Of a DNA stretch of 13,390 nucleotides, positions 1 to 6,457 are shown piece by piece. The stretch's first letter is position 1, and each line of letters starts with the position of its first letter. Origin of the DNA: CAYPZU01 sp964415395. Lineage in GTDB: Bacteria > Chlamydiota > Chlamydiia > Chlamydiales > SM23-39. The position numbers and the translations under genes are program-made. The notes under the pieces were generated by a model. That model saw only the letters and a list, made by a program, of their open reading frames with translations, made no database searches and was not told where the DNA came from. The stretch covers positions 1-13,390 of the forward strand of contig CAYPZU010000062.1 in the NCBI GenBank assembly GCA_964415395.1. The letters run 5' to 3'.

Positions 1-46
1 TTCTGCAAATCGCCTATACTAAATCGCATATGTCCGATTTGCAGAA
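1..46. repeat. 12-bp perfect inverted repeat at left edge
   Basis: The arms TTCTGCAAATCG (1-12) and CGATTTGCAGAA (35-46) are exact reverse complements separated by 22 bases. No T-tract follows the right arm, so it is not a clear intrinsic terminator. A TATACT box lies between the arms (15-20). The 12-mer of the right arm recurs at 309-320 inside the photolyase gene. The role is unknown: it could be an operator, a hairpin after the photolyase gene, or chance. The rest of 47-104 shows nothing. Confidence 0.5.
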
Positions 47-104
47 AATCGAACCAGCTTTGAAACCATCGAATTTGCACAGCAAAGCGATTTATTCAAC
101 GGTC

Positions 105-1631
105 TCATTTCAAAGTGTCCAGAAACCGTTTGGCATCTTGGCGGATCTGTTTTTTCTTCGAGGCGGAAAAACCTTTGAGCGTTTTATAGGCCATCGCGAG
201 CCGGATATTGCTTTTCAGTTTCTTTTCGTTTCGGAGAAGGAAATCCCAGTAGAGATAGTTGAAGGGGCACGCTTGGGGACCTTCTTTTTCTTTTACTTTA
301 TACGCGCACGATTTGCAGAAATCGGACATCCGGTCGATGTAGCTTCCGGAAGAGGCGTAGGGTTTTGTAGCGAGAAACCCTCCGTCTGCGAATTGGGACA
401 TTCCAAGCGTATTGGGGAGTTCGACCCATTCGTGCGCGTCGGCGTAGACGCTTAAGTACCAGTCGCAAATTTCTTGCGGCAGAACGCCGATGAGCAGAGC
501 GAAGTTGCCGGTGATCATCAGTCTCTGGATATGATGGGAGTAGGCGTATTTTTTCGTGTGCCCGATCGCCTGCTTGAGGCAGTTCATTTCGGTTTCTCCG
601 CTCCAGTAGAACCAGGGAAGTTTCCGTTTCGCGTTGAAGAAATTCATCTTGGCGTACTTGGGCATCTTGAGCCAGTAGACGCCCCGGACGTATTCCCTCC
701 AGCCGAGGATTTGGCGGATGTAGCCTTCGGCGCTGGCAAGCGGGATTTTTTTTGCAAGGCAGGCTTCATGCACTTCTTCGCATACTTTTTTGGGATCGAG
801 AAGCCCGGCGTTGAGATAGTGGGAAATGACGCTATGATAGAGAAACGGCTCGTCGGACAGCATCGCATCCTGATAGGGGCCGAATTGGGGGAGGTGGCGT
901 GTTAAGAAAAAGCGGAACGCTTTTTCGGCGTCTTTGCGGGTAACGGCGAACCAGAACGGGAGTAGATCCCCGAACTGTTTTGAAAACAGGGCCTTGACCT
1001 GTTCGAGAACTTTTTTTGTGATCGGATCGGGCTTGATTTCAAGAGGGGGATCGATATCGGGTTTCGAGCGGAGGGGATTCCGGTTTTCCTCATCGAAATT
1101 CCACTGGCCTCCTAAAGGATCGCCTTTGCGGTCCATCAGGAGTCCTGTTTTTTTTCGACCCTGCTGATAGAAATGCTCCATCAGGAGTTTCTTTCTTCCT
1201 TTTGCCCAGGAGCCGAATTCATCCCGGGAGAAAAAGAAGCGGCTGTCAGGGAGGATTTCGACAGGAATTTTTATTTTTTTTTGCCAGGAATTGATTTCTT
1301 TGAATACCCGGTATTCTCCCGGTTCTGTAACGACGATCCGTTCCGCGGGGAATTCTTTGAGAGCTTTCAAGACTCCGCTCGTGAGAGATTGTTCTTTGGA
1401 AGCGATCTCGGTGTAGAGGATTTTAAATCCTTTCTCTTTCAGCTCTTCGGCGAAATGGCGCATCGACGAAAAGAGAAAGGCGAGCTTTTTCACATGGTGG
1501 TTGACGGAGGTAGCTTCGTTTATCGTCTCGAGAAAGAGGATCCGGTCGTTTTTCGGATCGGCCCCTTCAAGAGTTGCGATGTCGGGAGATAAATGATCCC
1601 AGAGAATGAGGTGGAGCGCTCCTTTTTTCAT
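105..1631 (-). CDS. FeS-BCP cryptochrome/photolyase (PhrB-like)
   Basis: Predicted flavoprotein of the iron-sulfur bacterial cryptochrome/photolyase family, whose characterised members repair (6-4) photoproducts using FAD, a lumazine antenna and a [4Fe-4S] cluster. The 508-residue length from ATG 1631 is normal for the family. The N-terminus starts directly with a Rossmann-type strand (ALHLILWDHLSP). Candidate cluster ligands are Cys351, Cys439, Cys442 and Cys455; their spacing (88, 3, 13) equals that of Agrobacterium PhrB as I recall it (350/438/441/454). A His-His-x-x-Arg motif near residues 366-370 matches the family active-site histidines. An upstream in-frame ATG at 1688 would add 19 residues but lies inside the preceding gene. 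ATG 1631 overlaps that gene's TGA as ATGA, which indicates translational coupling. It is the last gene of a three-gene minus-strand unit. Repair versus signalling cannot be decided from sequence alone. Confidence 0.93.
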   Translation of the reverse strand: MKKGALHLILWDHLSPDIATLEGADPKNDRILFLETINEATSVNHHVKKLAFLFSSMRHFAEELKEKGFKILYTEIASKEQSLTSGVLKALKEFPAERIVVTEPGEYRVFKEINSWQKKIKIPVEILPDSRFFFSRDEFGSWAKGRKKLLMEHFYQQGRKKTGLLMDRKGDPLGGQWNFDEENRNPLRSKPDIDPPLEIKPDPITKKVLEQVKALFSKQFGDLLPFWFAVTRKDAEKAFRFFLTRHLPQFGPYQDAMLSDEPFLYHSVISHYLNAGLLDPKKVCEEVHEACLAKKIPLASAEGYIRQILGWREYVRGVYWLKMPKYAKMNFFNAKRKLPWFYWSGETEMNCLKQAIGHTKKYAYSHHIQRLMITGNFALLIGVLPQEICDWYLSVYADAHEWVELPNTLGMSQFADGGFLATKPYASSGSYIDRMSDFCKSCAYKVKEKEGPQACPFNYLYWDFLLRNEKKLKSNIRLAMAYKTLKGFSASKKKQIRQDAKRFLDTLK

Positions 1632-2788
1632 ACGGCGCGGTCCGGGACGGGGGCCGCTCTTCTCCAGCACCTTTCGAAGATGCGGCAAAGGGCGCCGTTG
1701 GCGACGACGTTGGAGCAGGTGATGAGCGGATCGAGGATCACGTTGAAGGCGAGGATCATTGCAATCATCTCAGGACTGAAATGGAGGAACGATTCATAAA
1801 GCGGCAGCATGATGAAGATCGCTCCGCCCAGGACGGCTGCGGTGGCGAAGCGGGCGAGGACGAACACGGCGGAGAAGGGGAGCCAAAGGGCCAGGTTGGG
1901 CGCTGCGCCGTGGAATTGCCGGTAGATAAGGAAGCAGAGAAAGGCGTTCGCGATGCAGTCGCCGTTCTGCTGGATGTTCGTTGTAGCGGGAATGACCGCA
2001 TTGGCCAGGTCGGGATTGTGGAGATTCTTCGAGGTCCCTTCGATCGTCCAGGGCATGGTCGAGAGGCTGCAGCCGGAGCTGAAGGCGACGCCCGCTGCGG
2101 GGAGGAGATTCCGAACATGGGAAAAGAAGCGGGAGCCTGCGCCGAGAAAGAAGAGAAGCGAGATGTAGAAGAGAATCGCGCAGAGAAGCCAGAGGAGCAG
2201 TTCGGCGTATTGAGAGAAGAGCTGGCCCAAAAGGTTCGTCTTGAACATCCGGGCGACGAACCCGAGGACGAAAAGGGGAATCAGCCGCGAGAAAAAACGG
2301 GTGAGGATTTTTTCGGCGAGCGATTTGCCTTTCCCCAAATAGAGGAGCAGCGAGGGGAAGCGGAACGCTGCGGCCAGTCCGAACGCGATCCCGAAGAGAG
2401 TCCCTTTGTCGGCCGACCACCAGGCGGGCTTGAGGGAAGGGAGGCGCCAGAGCGGGGCGAAGAGTTCATTGAGCTGTTTCGGCTCGACGGCGGGAAGGAA
2501 ATTCGAGGCGAGATGGCCGCACCCGTAGGCGTACCAGACGCTGCAGCCGTTCGAAACCGCCTCGAAAAGGAAAAGGGTCAGAATGAAAAGAGGCGCTTTC
2601 TTTTCAAACGAGCCGATCGCGTGGGCGATGAAGAGGCCGACGCTTAAGGGGAGCATCCAGAGGAGCAGGTCTTTGATCAGGAGGCTGAAAGTGTAGAAGG
2701 CCTGGTGCGTCCAGTCGGGCAGATAGGCTGCGGAAGCGAGGTAGAGCGACAGGACGAAAAGAATCTGGAAGCTTCGGTTTTTAAACAT
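1628..2788 (-). CDS. SDF/DAACS-family cation:amino acid or dicarboxylate symporter
   Basis: Polytopic inner-membrane protein of 386 residues resembling the glutamate/dicarboxylate:cation symporter fold. Family marks in order are a first re-entrant hairpin with a Ser-rich tip (VAFSSGCSLSTMP, about 234-246), the TM7 motif region (TNIQQNGDCIANAF, about 270-283, in place of the usual NMDGT), a second hairpin (about 315-327) and a TM8 with Asp353. Compared by eye with GltPh, the Arg that binds the substrate side-chain carboxylate appears to be Ile356 and an Asp of a sodium site appears to be Asn364, so an acidic substrate is doubtful. ATG 2788 is ten bases after the upstream CHASE2 stop and has no visible Shine-Dalgarno, so it may be translated by coupling. 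The 3' end overlaps the photolyase start as ATGA. The family call is firm; the substrate is unknown. Confidence 0.85.
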   Translation of the reverse strand: MFKNRSFQILFVLSLYLASAAYLPDWTHQAFYTFSLLIKDLLLWMLPLSVGLFIAHAIGSFEKKAPLFILTLFLFEAVSNGCSVWYAYGCGHLASNFLPAVEPKQLNELFAPLWRLPSLKPAWWSADKGTLFGIAFGLAAAFRFPSLLLYLGKGKSLAEKILTRFFSRLIPLFVLGFVARMFKTNLLGQLFSQYAELLLWLLCAILFYISLLFFLGAGSRFFSHVRNLLPAAGVAFSSGCSLSTMPWTIEGTSKNLHNPDLANAVIPATTNIQQNGDCIANAFLCFLIYRQFHGAAPNLALWLPFSAVFVLARFATAAVLGGAIFIMLPLYESFLHFSPEMIAMILAFNVILDPLITCSNVVANGALCRIFERCWRRAAPVPDRAV

Positions 2789-2798
2789 ATAAAGGATA

Positions 2799-4694
2799 CT
2801 AGGAAGAGACGGGAATTTTTCCCAGAGGGATTTCTGTTTTGAGGGCGAATGGCTCGTAAATCAGGCCGAGTTCAGGATGGGGAACAGGCGGCCGGTAGGC
2901 GATTTCCGATTGCGTTTTCCGATAGACCGCTTCGGTGACGCGGATGCCGGAGCCGGCGGCTTCTTTGAGGAGGCGCACATTTTTTGCCGGGCCGCCAAAA
3001 GCTGTGTAGCCGCCGAAATCTCCGACGAGAGCGGAGCCGCAGTCGATCCCGATGCAAACCGGTTCGGTGAGCCGCGCCTGGAGATCCAGCGATGCCTTGA
3101 CCGCCAGGTACGCTTGCCTTGAATCAGGGAGCGGCGCGCCCCAGAGCGCCAGCGCTTCATCTTGAAACGTTTGGGCCAGGATGCCCCGATCTTCGAAGAC
3201 AGCTTCGCGGAGAGAAGTGAAATAGGTTTGGAGCGCTTCGGGAGAGGAGGGGGTGTTTTTCAGTCTTGCGCAAAGGATCGAAATTTCTTTTGTGTCTCCT
3301 GTCAGGAAGAGTTCGTTTTTTCTCTGGGTGAATTGCTTCAGGCTTGAGGCGGATGCCGAGCTGCCGAAAATCCGGCGGATCTCCTGTTTTTGCTCGCGGT
3401 CGGAAAGGAGCATGCTGACGAAATCGAGGAGGAAGATGACAGCCAGAGTGGGAATGGGAAAAAAGAACGAGAGGACGAGCGCATGGCGGGTCCAGAGCCA
3501 GTAGTTGATCCCTTCCATTGCGAGGAGAATTGCGATGGAAATGGCAAAGGCTGCGAGGCGGCTGATGAAGGGGAAGACGAGAGCGGCGAAGACGCCGATC
3601 GCGAGGACGAGGCCGACTGCGGCGCCCCTTCCCCAATTCGGTTTGCGAGGCAGGTAGCCGTCGATGATTCCGCTCGCGATCGAAGCCTGGACTTCGACTC
3701 CGGGAAAGACGGGAGAGATCGCTGTCGCCAGGAGGTCGGTCGAAGCCGTTGCCGTCAGGCCGATGAAAAGGAGCTTCCCTTCCACCGCTTCGCGGGGAGC
3801 TTTGCCTTCTAAAACATCGAGGGCGGAGAGGTAGGGAAACGAATTCGGGGGGCCTCGGAACGGGATGAGGATCCGGCCCCAGGAATCGGTCGGGATCTCC
3901 ATCGGCCCCATCTGAATCCCTTTGAGGATCTGGCGGCCGCCAGATTCGGTCGAGAGGATTCCTGCGATGGGGAGAGAGAGGAATGTTTTAGCCGCTTCCA
4001 AAGCGAGCGAGGCGTAAACATTTTCTCCTTCGCGGAGGAGGAGCGGCGAAAAGCGGAGGATCCCGTCCGCATCGACCATCGCGTTGAGGAATCCCGCTTT
4101 TCCTGCGCTTTTTTGAAATGCCGGAAGATTGCCGATAAATCCTTTCATTTCATAGATGGGCGAGCTTTCCCCTTGCTTCAGGGTAAAAAGAGGATTGGGC
4201 AAGAGTCCGGATTGACTTCCGTCGGACGCCAGAGCAAAGCCGAGGAGGTTCGTCCCTTTTTGGAGCTGGTCTGCGAGCGCGGCGTCGGCGTCGAACGCGG
4301 GTTCAAGCCGTTTTAATTCTTCAATGAGGGCCGTATTGTCCGCTTTAGCCAGGACTTCGGCGGCCGGATTCGGCTGCGCTTCGGAAAAAACCATATCGAA
4401 AGCGATGGCGGAAGCGCCGAGAGCCTGCAGTTTTGAAGCGAGTTCGGCGATTTTAAAGCGGTCCCACGGCCACCTTCCGAAAGCCGCGATGCTCTTGTCG
4501 TCGATGGCGACGATCGCAATCGACGGATGGGGCGGGAGCGGGCGGAAATGTCTTTTTAGCTCTCTGTCGTAGGAGTCGCTTTCGATCTGGATAATCCAGC
4601 GGCTGAAAAAAGCGGGCTGGAAATAGAGAACTGCAGCGATCAGAACGGCCGCTGCAAGAGAGATCGCTGCGAGAATTTTTTTCTCTTTCTCCAT
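2799..4694 (-). CDS. CHASE2-domain membrane protein with degenerate class III cyclase-like domain
   Basis: About 631 residues. Order: one N-terminal transmembrane helix (about 8-29), a large extracytoplasmic CHASE2 sensor (about 35-350, with the typical IAIVAIDDKSI and GRWPWDR motifs near 60-79), three helices (about 356-432), then a cytoplasmic domain (about 468-600) shaped like a class III nucleotide cyclase. In that domain QDEALALWGAP keeps one metal-type Asp, and GIDCGSALVGDFGG followed by YTAFGG are recognisable. The first metal Asp of the usual F-x-D-I-x-G-F-T motif is absent (SILCARLKNT), GDxVN is replaced by GGPAKN, and the catalytic Arg is not at its normal spacing. It is probably catalytically inactive or highly divergent. 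I chose ATG 4694; a GTG one codon upstream (4697) is possible. It heads the minus-strand unit and diverges from a FecR-domain gene, a pairing I recall from other bacteria. Confidence 0.87.
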   Translation of the reverse strand: MEKEKKILAAISLAAAVLIAAVLYFQPAFFSRWIIQIESDSYDRELKRHFRPLPPHPSIAIVAIDDKSIAAFGRWPWDRFKIAELASKLQALGASAIAFDMVFSEAQPNPAAEVLAKADNTALIEELKRLEPAFDADAALADQLQKGTNLLGFALASDGSQSGLLPNPLFTLKQGESSPIYEMKGFIGNLPAFQKSAGKAGFLNAMVDADGILRFSPLLLREGENVYASLALEAAKTFLSLPIAGILSTESGGRQILKGIQMGPMEIPTDSWGRILIPFRGPPNSFPYLSALDVLEGKAPREAVEGKLLFIGLTATASTDLLATAISPVFPGVEVQASIASGIIDGYLPRKPNWGRGAAVGLVLAIGVFAALVFPFISRLAAFAISIAILLAMEGINYWLWTRHALVLSFFFPIPTLAVIFLLDFVSMLLSDREQKQEIRRIFGSSASASSLKQFTQRKNELFLTGDTKEISILCARLKNTPSSPEALQTYFTSLREAVFEDRGILAQTFQDEALALWGAPLPDSRQAYLAVKASLDLQARLTEPVCIGIDCGSALVGDFGGYTAFGGPAKNVRLLKEAAGSGIRVTEAVYRKTQSEIAYRPPVPHPELGLIYEPFALKTEIPLGKIPVSS

Positions 4695-4718
4695 CACTTT
4701 CTCAATGCACGAACCGAT

Positions 4719-4747
4719 TTTTTATGTCGAGCGGTATAGATTGACAA
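4719..4747 (-). promoter_or_regulatory. Predicted sigma70-type promoter of the CHASE2 unit
   Basis: On the minus strand TTGTCA (4747-4742) is followed after 17 bases by TAAAAA (4724-4719), about 25 bases before the CHASE2 start. The plus strand at the same place reads TTGACA (4741-4746), a perfect -35 for the divergent FecR gene, but I see no convincing -10 at the right spacing on that strand. The divergent promoters would overlap, so the two genes could be regulated jointly. Confidence 0.4.
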
Positions 4748-4793
4748 AAATCGAAGAGAGGCCGAGCATCCAAATAAAAATTTCGAGGAAAAT

Positions 4794-5570
4794 ATGAAAG
4801 GGTTCTTTTTGAGCATTCTTTTCTGCGCGGCGCACGTTTTTGGATTGGAAACGGTCGGGCAGGTTGTCGCCGTCGACGGGATCATGCGAGCCCAGAACGG
4901 ATCCCAGGACGAGAGGATTTTGATGCCCGATTCGGAAGTCTACCTGGGCGACGCCCTTCTGACGGAAGGATCGGGGAGAGGCCAGATCCGCTTCACCGAC
5001 GGGACGCTGCTTTTGCTGATCCCCGGTTCCCGCTATGTCATTGAAGCCTATTCGAGCGGTTTAGGCAGAAGCCGCTATAAAGCCAAGCTGATCGACGGCG
5101 GAGTGAGGATCTCTACGGGAATGATCGGGAAAAAGAATCCCGAGAACTTCGAAGTCGGCACGCCCAATGCGACGATCGGGGTGCGGGGAACGATTTTGGA
5201 AGCGAGGATGGTCGACGGCACGCTCTATGCAGGTTCCTCTTCAGGCAACCTCCAGGTGAAGAACCGCGGAGGGAAAATCGATCTGGGAACGGAAAAATTC
5301 GCTTCAGTTTCTTCGATAGAAACGGCGCCGGAAGCCCTTGCCCGCAGGCCTGGGGCTCTGGGTTTGGGAATCTTCGCGCTCCCTGCGGGGGGAATCCCTT
5401 TCGGAACATCTGGAACTCCCTCAACCGGAGCGGCTTCCCTCGCTGGAAGCGGAGCGCCGGCTGACTCGTTCGGATGGGCTCCCGCACTGGGAGGGATTGT
5501 CGGAATTGGAGCGGTTGTCGGGGTGGTTGTCGGGGCCGCAACAGGGTCGCAGCCTACCTTCTCCCACTAA
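4794..5570 (+). CDS. Exported FecR-domain protein
   Basis: A 258-residue protein with a Sec signal peptide (residues 1-17, MKGFFLSILFCAAHVFG) followed by a FecR domain. Family motifs are GRGQIRFTDGTLLLLIPGS (about 61-79) and VGTPNATIGVRGT (about 121-133). No anti-sigma N-terminal domain is present, so it is a stand-alone extracytoplasmic FecR-fold protein rather than a FecR sigma regulator. The C-terminus (about 188-250) is rich in Gly, Ala and Ser and ends in a glycine-valine hydrophobic stretch (about 232-248) that could anchor or associate with a membrane. Start ATG 4794 has GAGG about seven bases upstream. It diverges from the CHASE2 gene; such neighbours suggest a joint envelope-sensing role, but that is inference. 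The ligand and function are unknown. Confidence 0.85.
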   Translation: MKGFFLSILFCAAHVFGLETVGQVVAVDGIMRAQNGSQDERILMPDSEVYLGDALLTEGSGRGQIRFTDGTLLLLIPGSRYVIEAYSSGLGRSRYKAKLIDGGVRISTGMIGKKNPENFEVGTPNATIGVRGTILEARMVDGTLYAGSSSGNLQVKNRGGKIDLGTEKFASVSSIETAPEALARRPGALGLGIFALPAGGIPFGTSGTPSTGAASLAGSGAPADSFGWAPALGGIVGIGAVVGVVVGAATGSQPTFSH

Positions 5571-5593
5571 TTTTTAGCAAAAAATGTGTGATT

Positions 5594-5604
5594 TGCTATA
5601 CAAT
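5594..5604 (+). promoter_or_regulatory. Predicted extended -10 promoter of the cold-shock gene
   Basis: TGCTATACAAT fits an extended -10 (TG-n-TATACA, or TACAAT at 5599-5604). No good -35 is visible. Transcription would start near 5610 and leave a short leader of about 30 bases. Confidence 0.4.
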
Positions 5605-5641
5605 GGGGGGCACTTGCGATTCAACAAAAAAGGATACGATC

Positions 5642-5848
5642 GTGACGAAGTCAAAAGGTACTATTAAGTTTTTCAATTCTCAGAAAGGTTTCGGATTCAT
5701 TACGCCTGACAACGGCGGCAAGGACATCTTTGTTCATGCCAACAACGTTCAGGGGGATCCAAAGTCTCTCCGCGAAGGTTCTAAAGTAGAATTCAGAGAA
5801 GCCCCAGGCCGCAAAGGTCCTGAGGCCGTCGACGTTTCGATGATCTAA
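5642..5848 (+). CDS. Cold-shock domain protein, GTG start
   Basis: A 68-residue single cold-shock domain protein that binds single-stranded RNA or DNA. The RNP1 motif KGFGFI (15-20) and the RNP2 motif DIFVHA (28-33) are intact, and the domain begins GTIKFFNSQKG as in CspA relatives. I start it at GTG 5642 because the frame upstream encodes unrelated sequence through the FecR gene end, and AAAGGA sits eight bases before the GTG. An ATG in frame at 5603 lies inside the predicted promoter and would add a non-family extension. The gene stands alone with its own promoter and converges on the small membrane protein gene, leaving eight bases between stop codons. Confidence 0.93.
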   Translation: MTKSKGTIKFFNSQKGFGFITPDNGGKDIFVHANNVQGDPKSLREGSKVEFREAPGRKGPEAVDVSMI

Positions 5849-5856
5849 TTCTTCGA

Positions 5857-6195
5857 CTACGAGCTGGACTTTCTTCCGCGAAGGAAGAGGGTTCCAGCTC
5901 CTAAGATGAGGCAGGCGACTCCGCCGATCATCAGCCAATGAGCGACATTGGTGTAATAATCAATGTCTCTCTGGCCTTCGTCGATTTTGTTCTGCACTCC
6001 GCCAGTCAGCCCTTTTCCCACTTCTTTAGAAACGGGATTCACTGAAAAGAGCTTATTCCCTGCATCTACTTTGCTCTGGGCGCTGTCAACCTGCATTTGC
6101 CCTTGAGCCACTTCATTCTTAATGTAATACGAGAATCCGATCAGGACCACGCCTGCGGCCAGAAACAAGATTCCCAATAGTTTTTTCATGCACAT
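5857..6195 (-). CDS. Small two-helix membrane protein, unknown function
   Basis: A 112-residue protein with two predicted transmembrane helices (about 5-23 and 85-105), a polar middle rich in Gln, Asp and Lys (about 30-80), and a basic serine-ending tail (LRGRKSSS). I do not recognise a named family. Start ATG 6195 is preceded by AGAGG at six bases; an ATG two codons later (6189) is less well spaced. The 3' end is part of a strong hairpin (5861-5900), and the gene converges on the cold-shock gene. The layout suggests both ends of the loop between the helices lie on the same side of the membrane. Confidence 0.75.
   Translation of the reverse strand: MCMKKLLGILFLAAGVVLIGFSYYIKNEVAQGQMQVDSAQSKVDAGNKLFSVNPVSKEVGKGLTGGVQNKIDEGQRDIDYYTNVAHWLMIGGVACLILGAGTLFLRGRKSSS
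5861..5900. repeat. Long hairpin between convergent genes, overlapping coding 3' end
   Basis: GAGCTGGA (5861-5868) pairs with TCCAGCTC (5893-5900), and CTTCC/GGAAG extend the stem inside, around a GCGAA loop. It lies just after the cold-shock stop and within the last 14 codons of the minus-strand membrane protein gene. There is no T-tract on either side, so it is not a canonical intrinsic terminator. It could still slow convergent transcription or protect the 3' end of the cold-shock mRNA. Confidence 0.5.
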
Positions 6196-6252
6196 GTAAA
6201 ACCTCTAGGTTCCTAACGTCCTCTTTGCATAGATCGGAAAAATTGTAAAGAG

Positions 6253-6282
6253 TTGGTGAAAAAGACAGGGTTTTGCTAAAAT
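6253..6282 (+). promoter_or_regulatory. Predicted promoter of the histidine-type transporter operon
   Basis: TTGGTG (6253-6258), an 18-base spacer and TAAAAT (6277-6282), preceded by TGC as an extended -10. Transcription would start near 6289, giving an RNA leader of about 170 bases before the first transporter gene and about 30 bases before the leader-peptide ATG. Confidence 0.5.
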
Positions 6283-6319
6283 CAGGCTGTTCTCAATCCT
6301 TTTGGAACAGGGAGAATTT

Positions 6320-6394
6320 ATGAATTTGGTTCAAGACAGTTTGCTCATCGTCCAAGCCGCTTCTCCTTTCCATCATCATCATCATTCAATCTAA
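6320..6394 (+). CDS. Histidine-rich leader peptide of attenuator
   Basis: A 24-codon reading frame: MNLVQDSLLIVQAASPF, then five consecutive CAT (His) codons at 6371-6385, then Ser-Ile-stop. GGGAG lies at 6310-6314, six bases before the ATG. A GC-rich paired segment and a T-tract follow the stop within 40 bases, and an amino-acid transporter gene begins 64 bases after the stop. This layout matches known His leaders such as enterobacterial hisL, where a ribosome stalling on uncharged His codons changes RNA folding and prevents early termination. The peptide itself is probably not functional. It is the main reason to assign histidine as the operon's signal and likely substrate. The alternative, a chance CAT repeat, is unlikely given the position and signals. 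Confidence 0.8.
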   Translation: MNLVQDSLLIVQAASPFHHHHHSI

Positions 6395-6432
6395 TTTTTT
6401 GACCCGGCTGTGATCAGCCGCGGCTATTTTTT
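6354..6432 (+). promoter_or_regulatory. Predicted transcription attenuator (terminator/antiterminator region)
   Basis: Four short segments can pair in competing ways: A, AAGCCGC (6354-6360, inside the leader reading frame); B, CGGCTG (6405-6410); C, CAGCCG (6415-6420); D, CGGCT (6421-6425), followed by A and six T (6427-6432). B:C gives a six-base-pair hairpin with a TGAT loop. A can pair with B or with GCGGCT (6420-6425), which ends directly before the T-tract. A ribosome held on the His codons would cover A and release the terminator-like A:D stem. The exact switch needs folding. Confidence 0.6.
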
Positions 6433-6457
6433 CTAACATTTTGATTTTTAGGTGTTT

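Noticed and set aside
30..455. Plus-strand reading frame of 141 codons
   Set aside because: Mostly antisense to the well-supported photolyase gene, no recognisable domain, no good ribosome-binding site.
1781..2647. Plus-strand reading frame of 288 codons
   Set aside because: Exactly antisense to the SDF symporter gene and highly charged in composition, as expected of a shadow frame.
5603..5641. ATG 5603 as the cold-shock protein start
   Set aside because: It lies in the predicted -10 region and would add residues outside the conserved family start; GTG 5642 has a properly spaced ribosome-binding site.
6371..6385. CAT run as a cloning-derived His tag or a simple repeat
   Set aside because: Its place in a short frame with start, ribosome-binding site and stop, before an attenuator-like structure and an amino-acid transporter, is better explained as a leader peptide.
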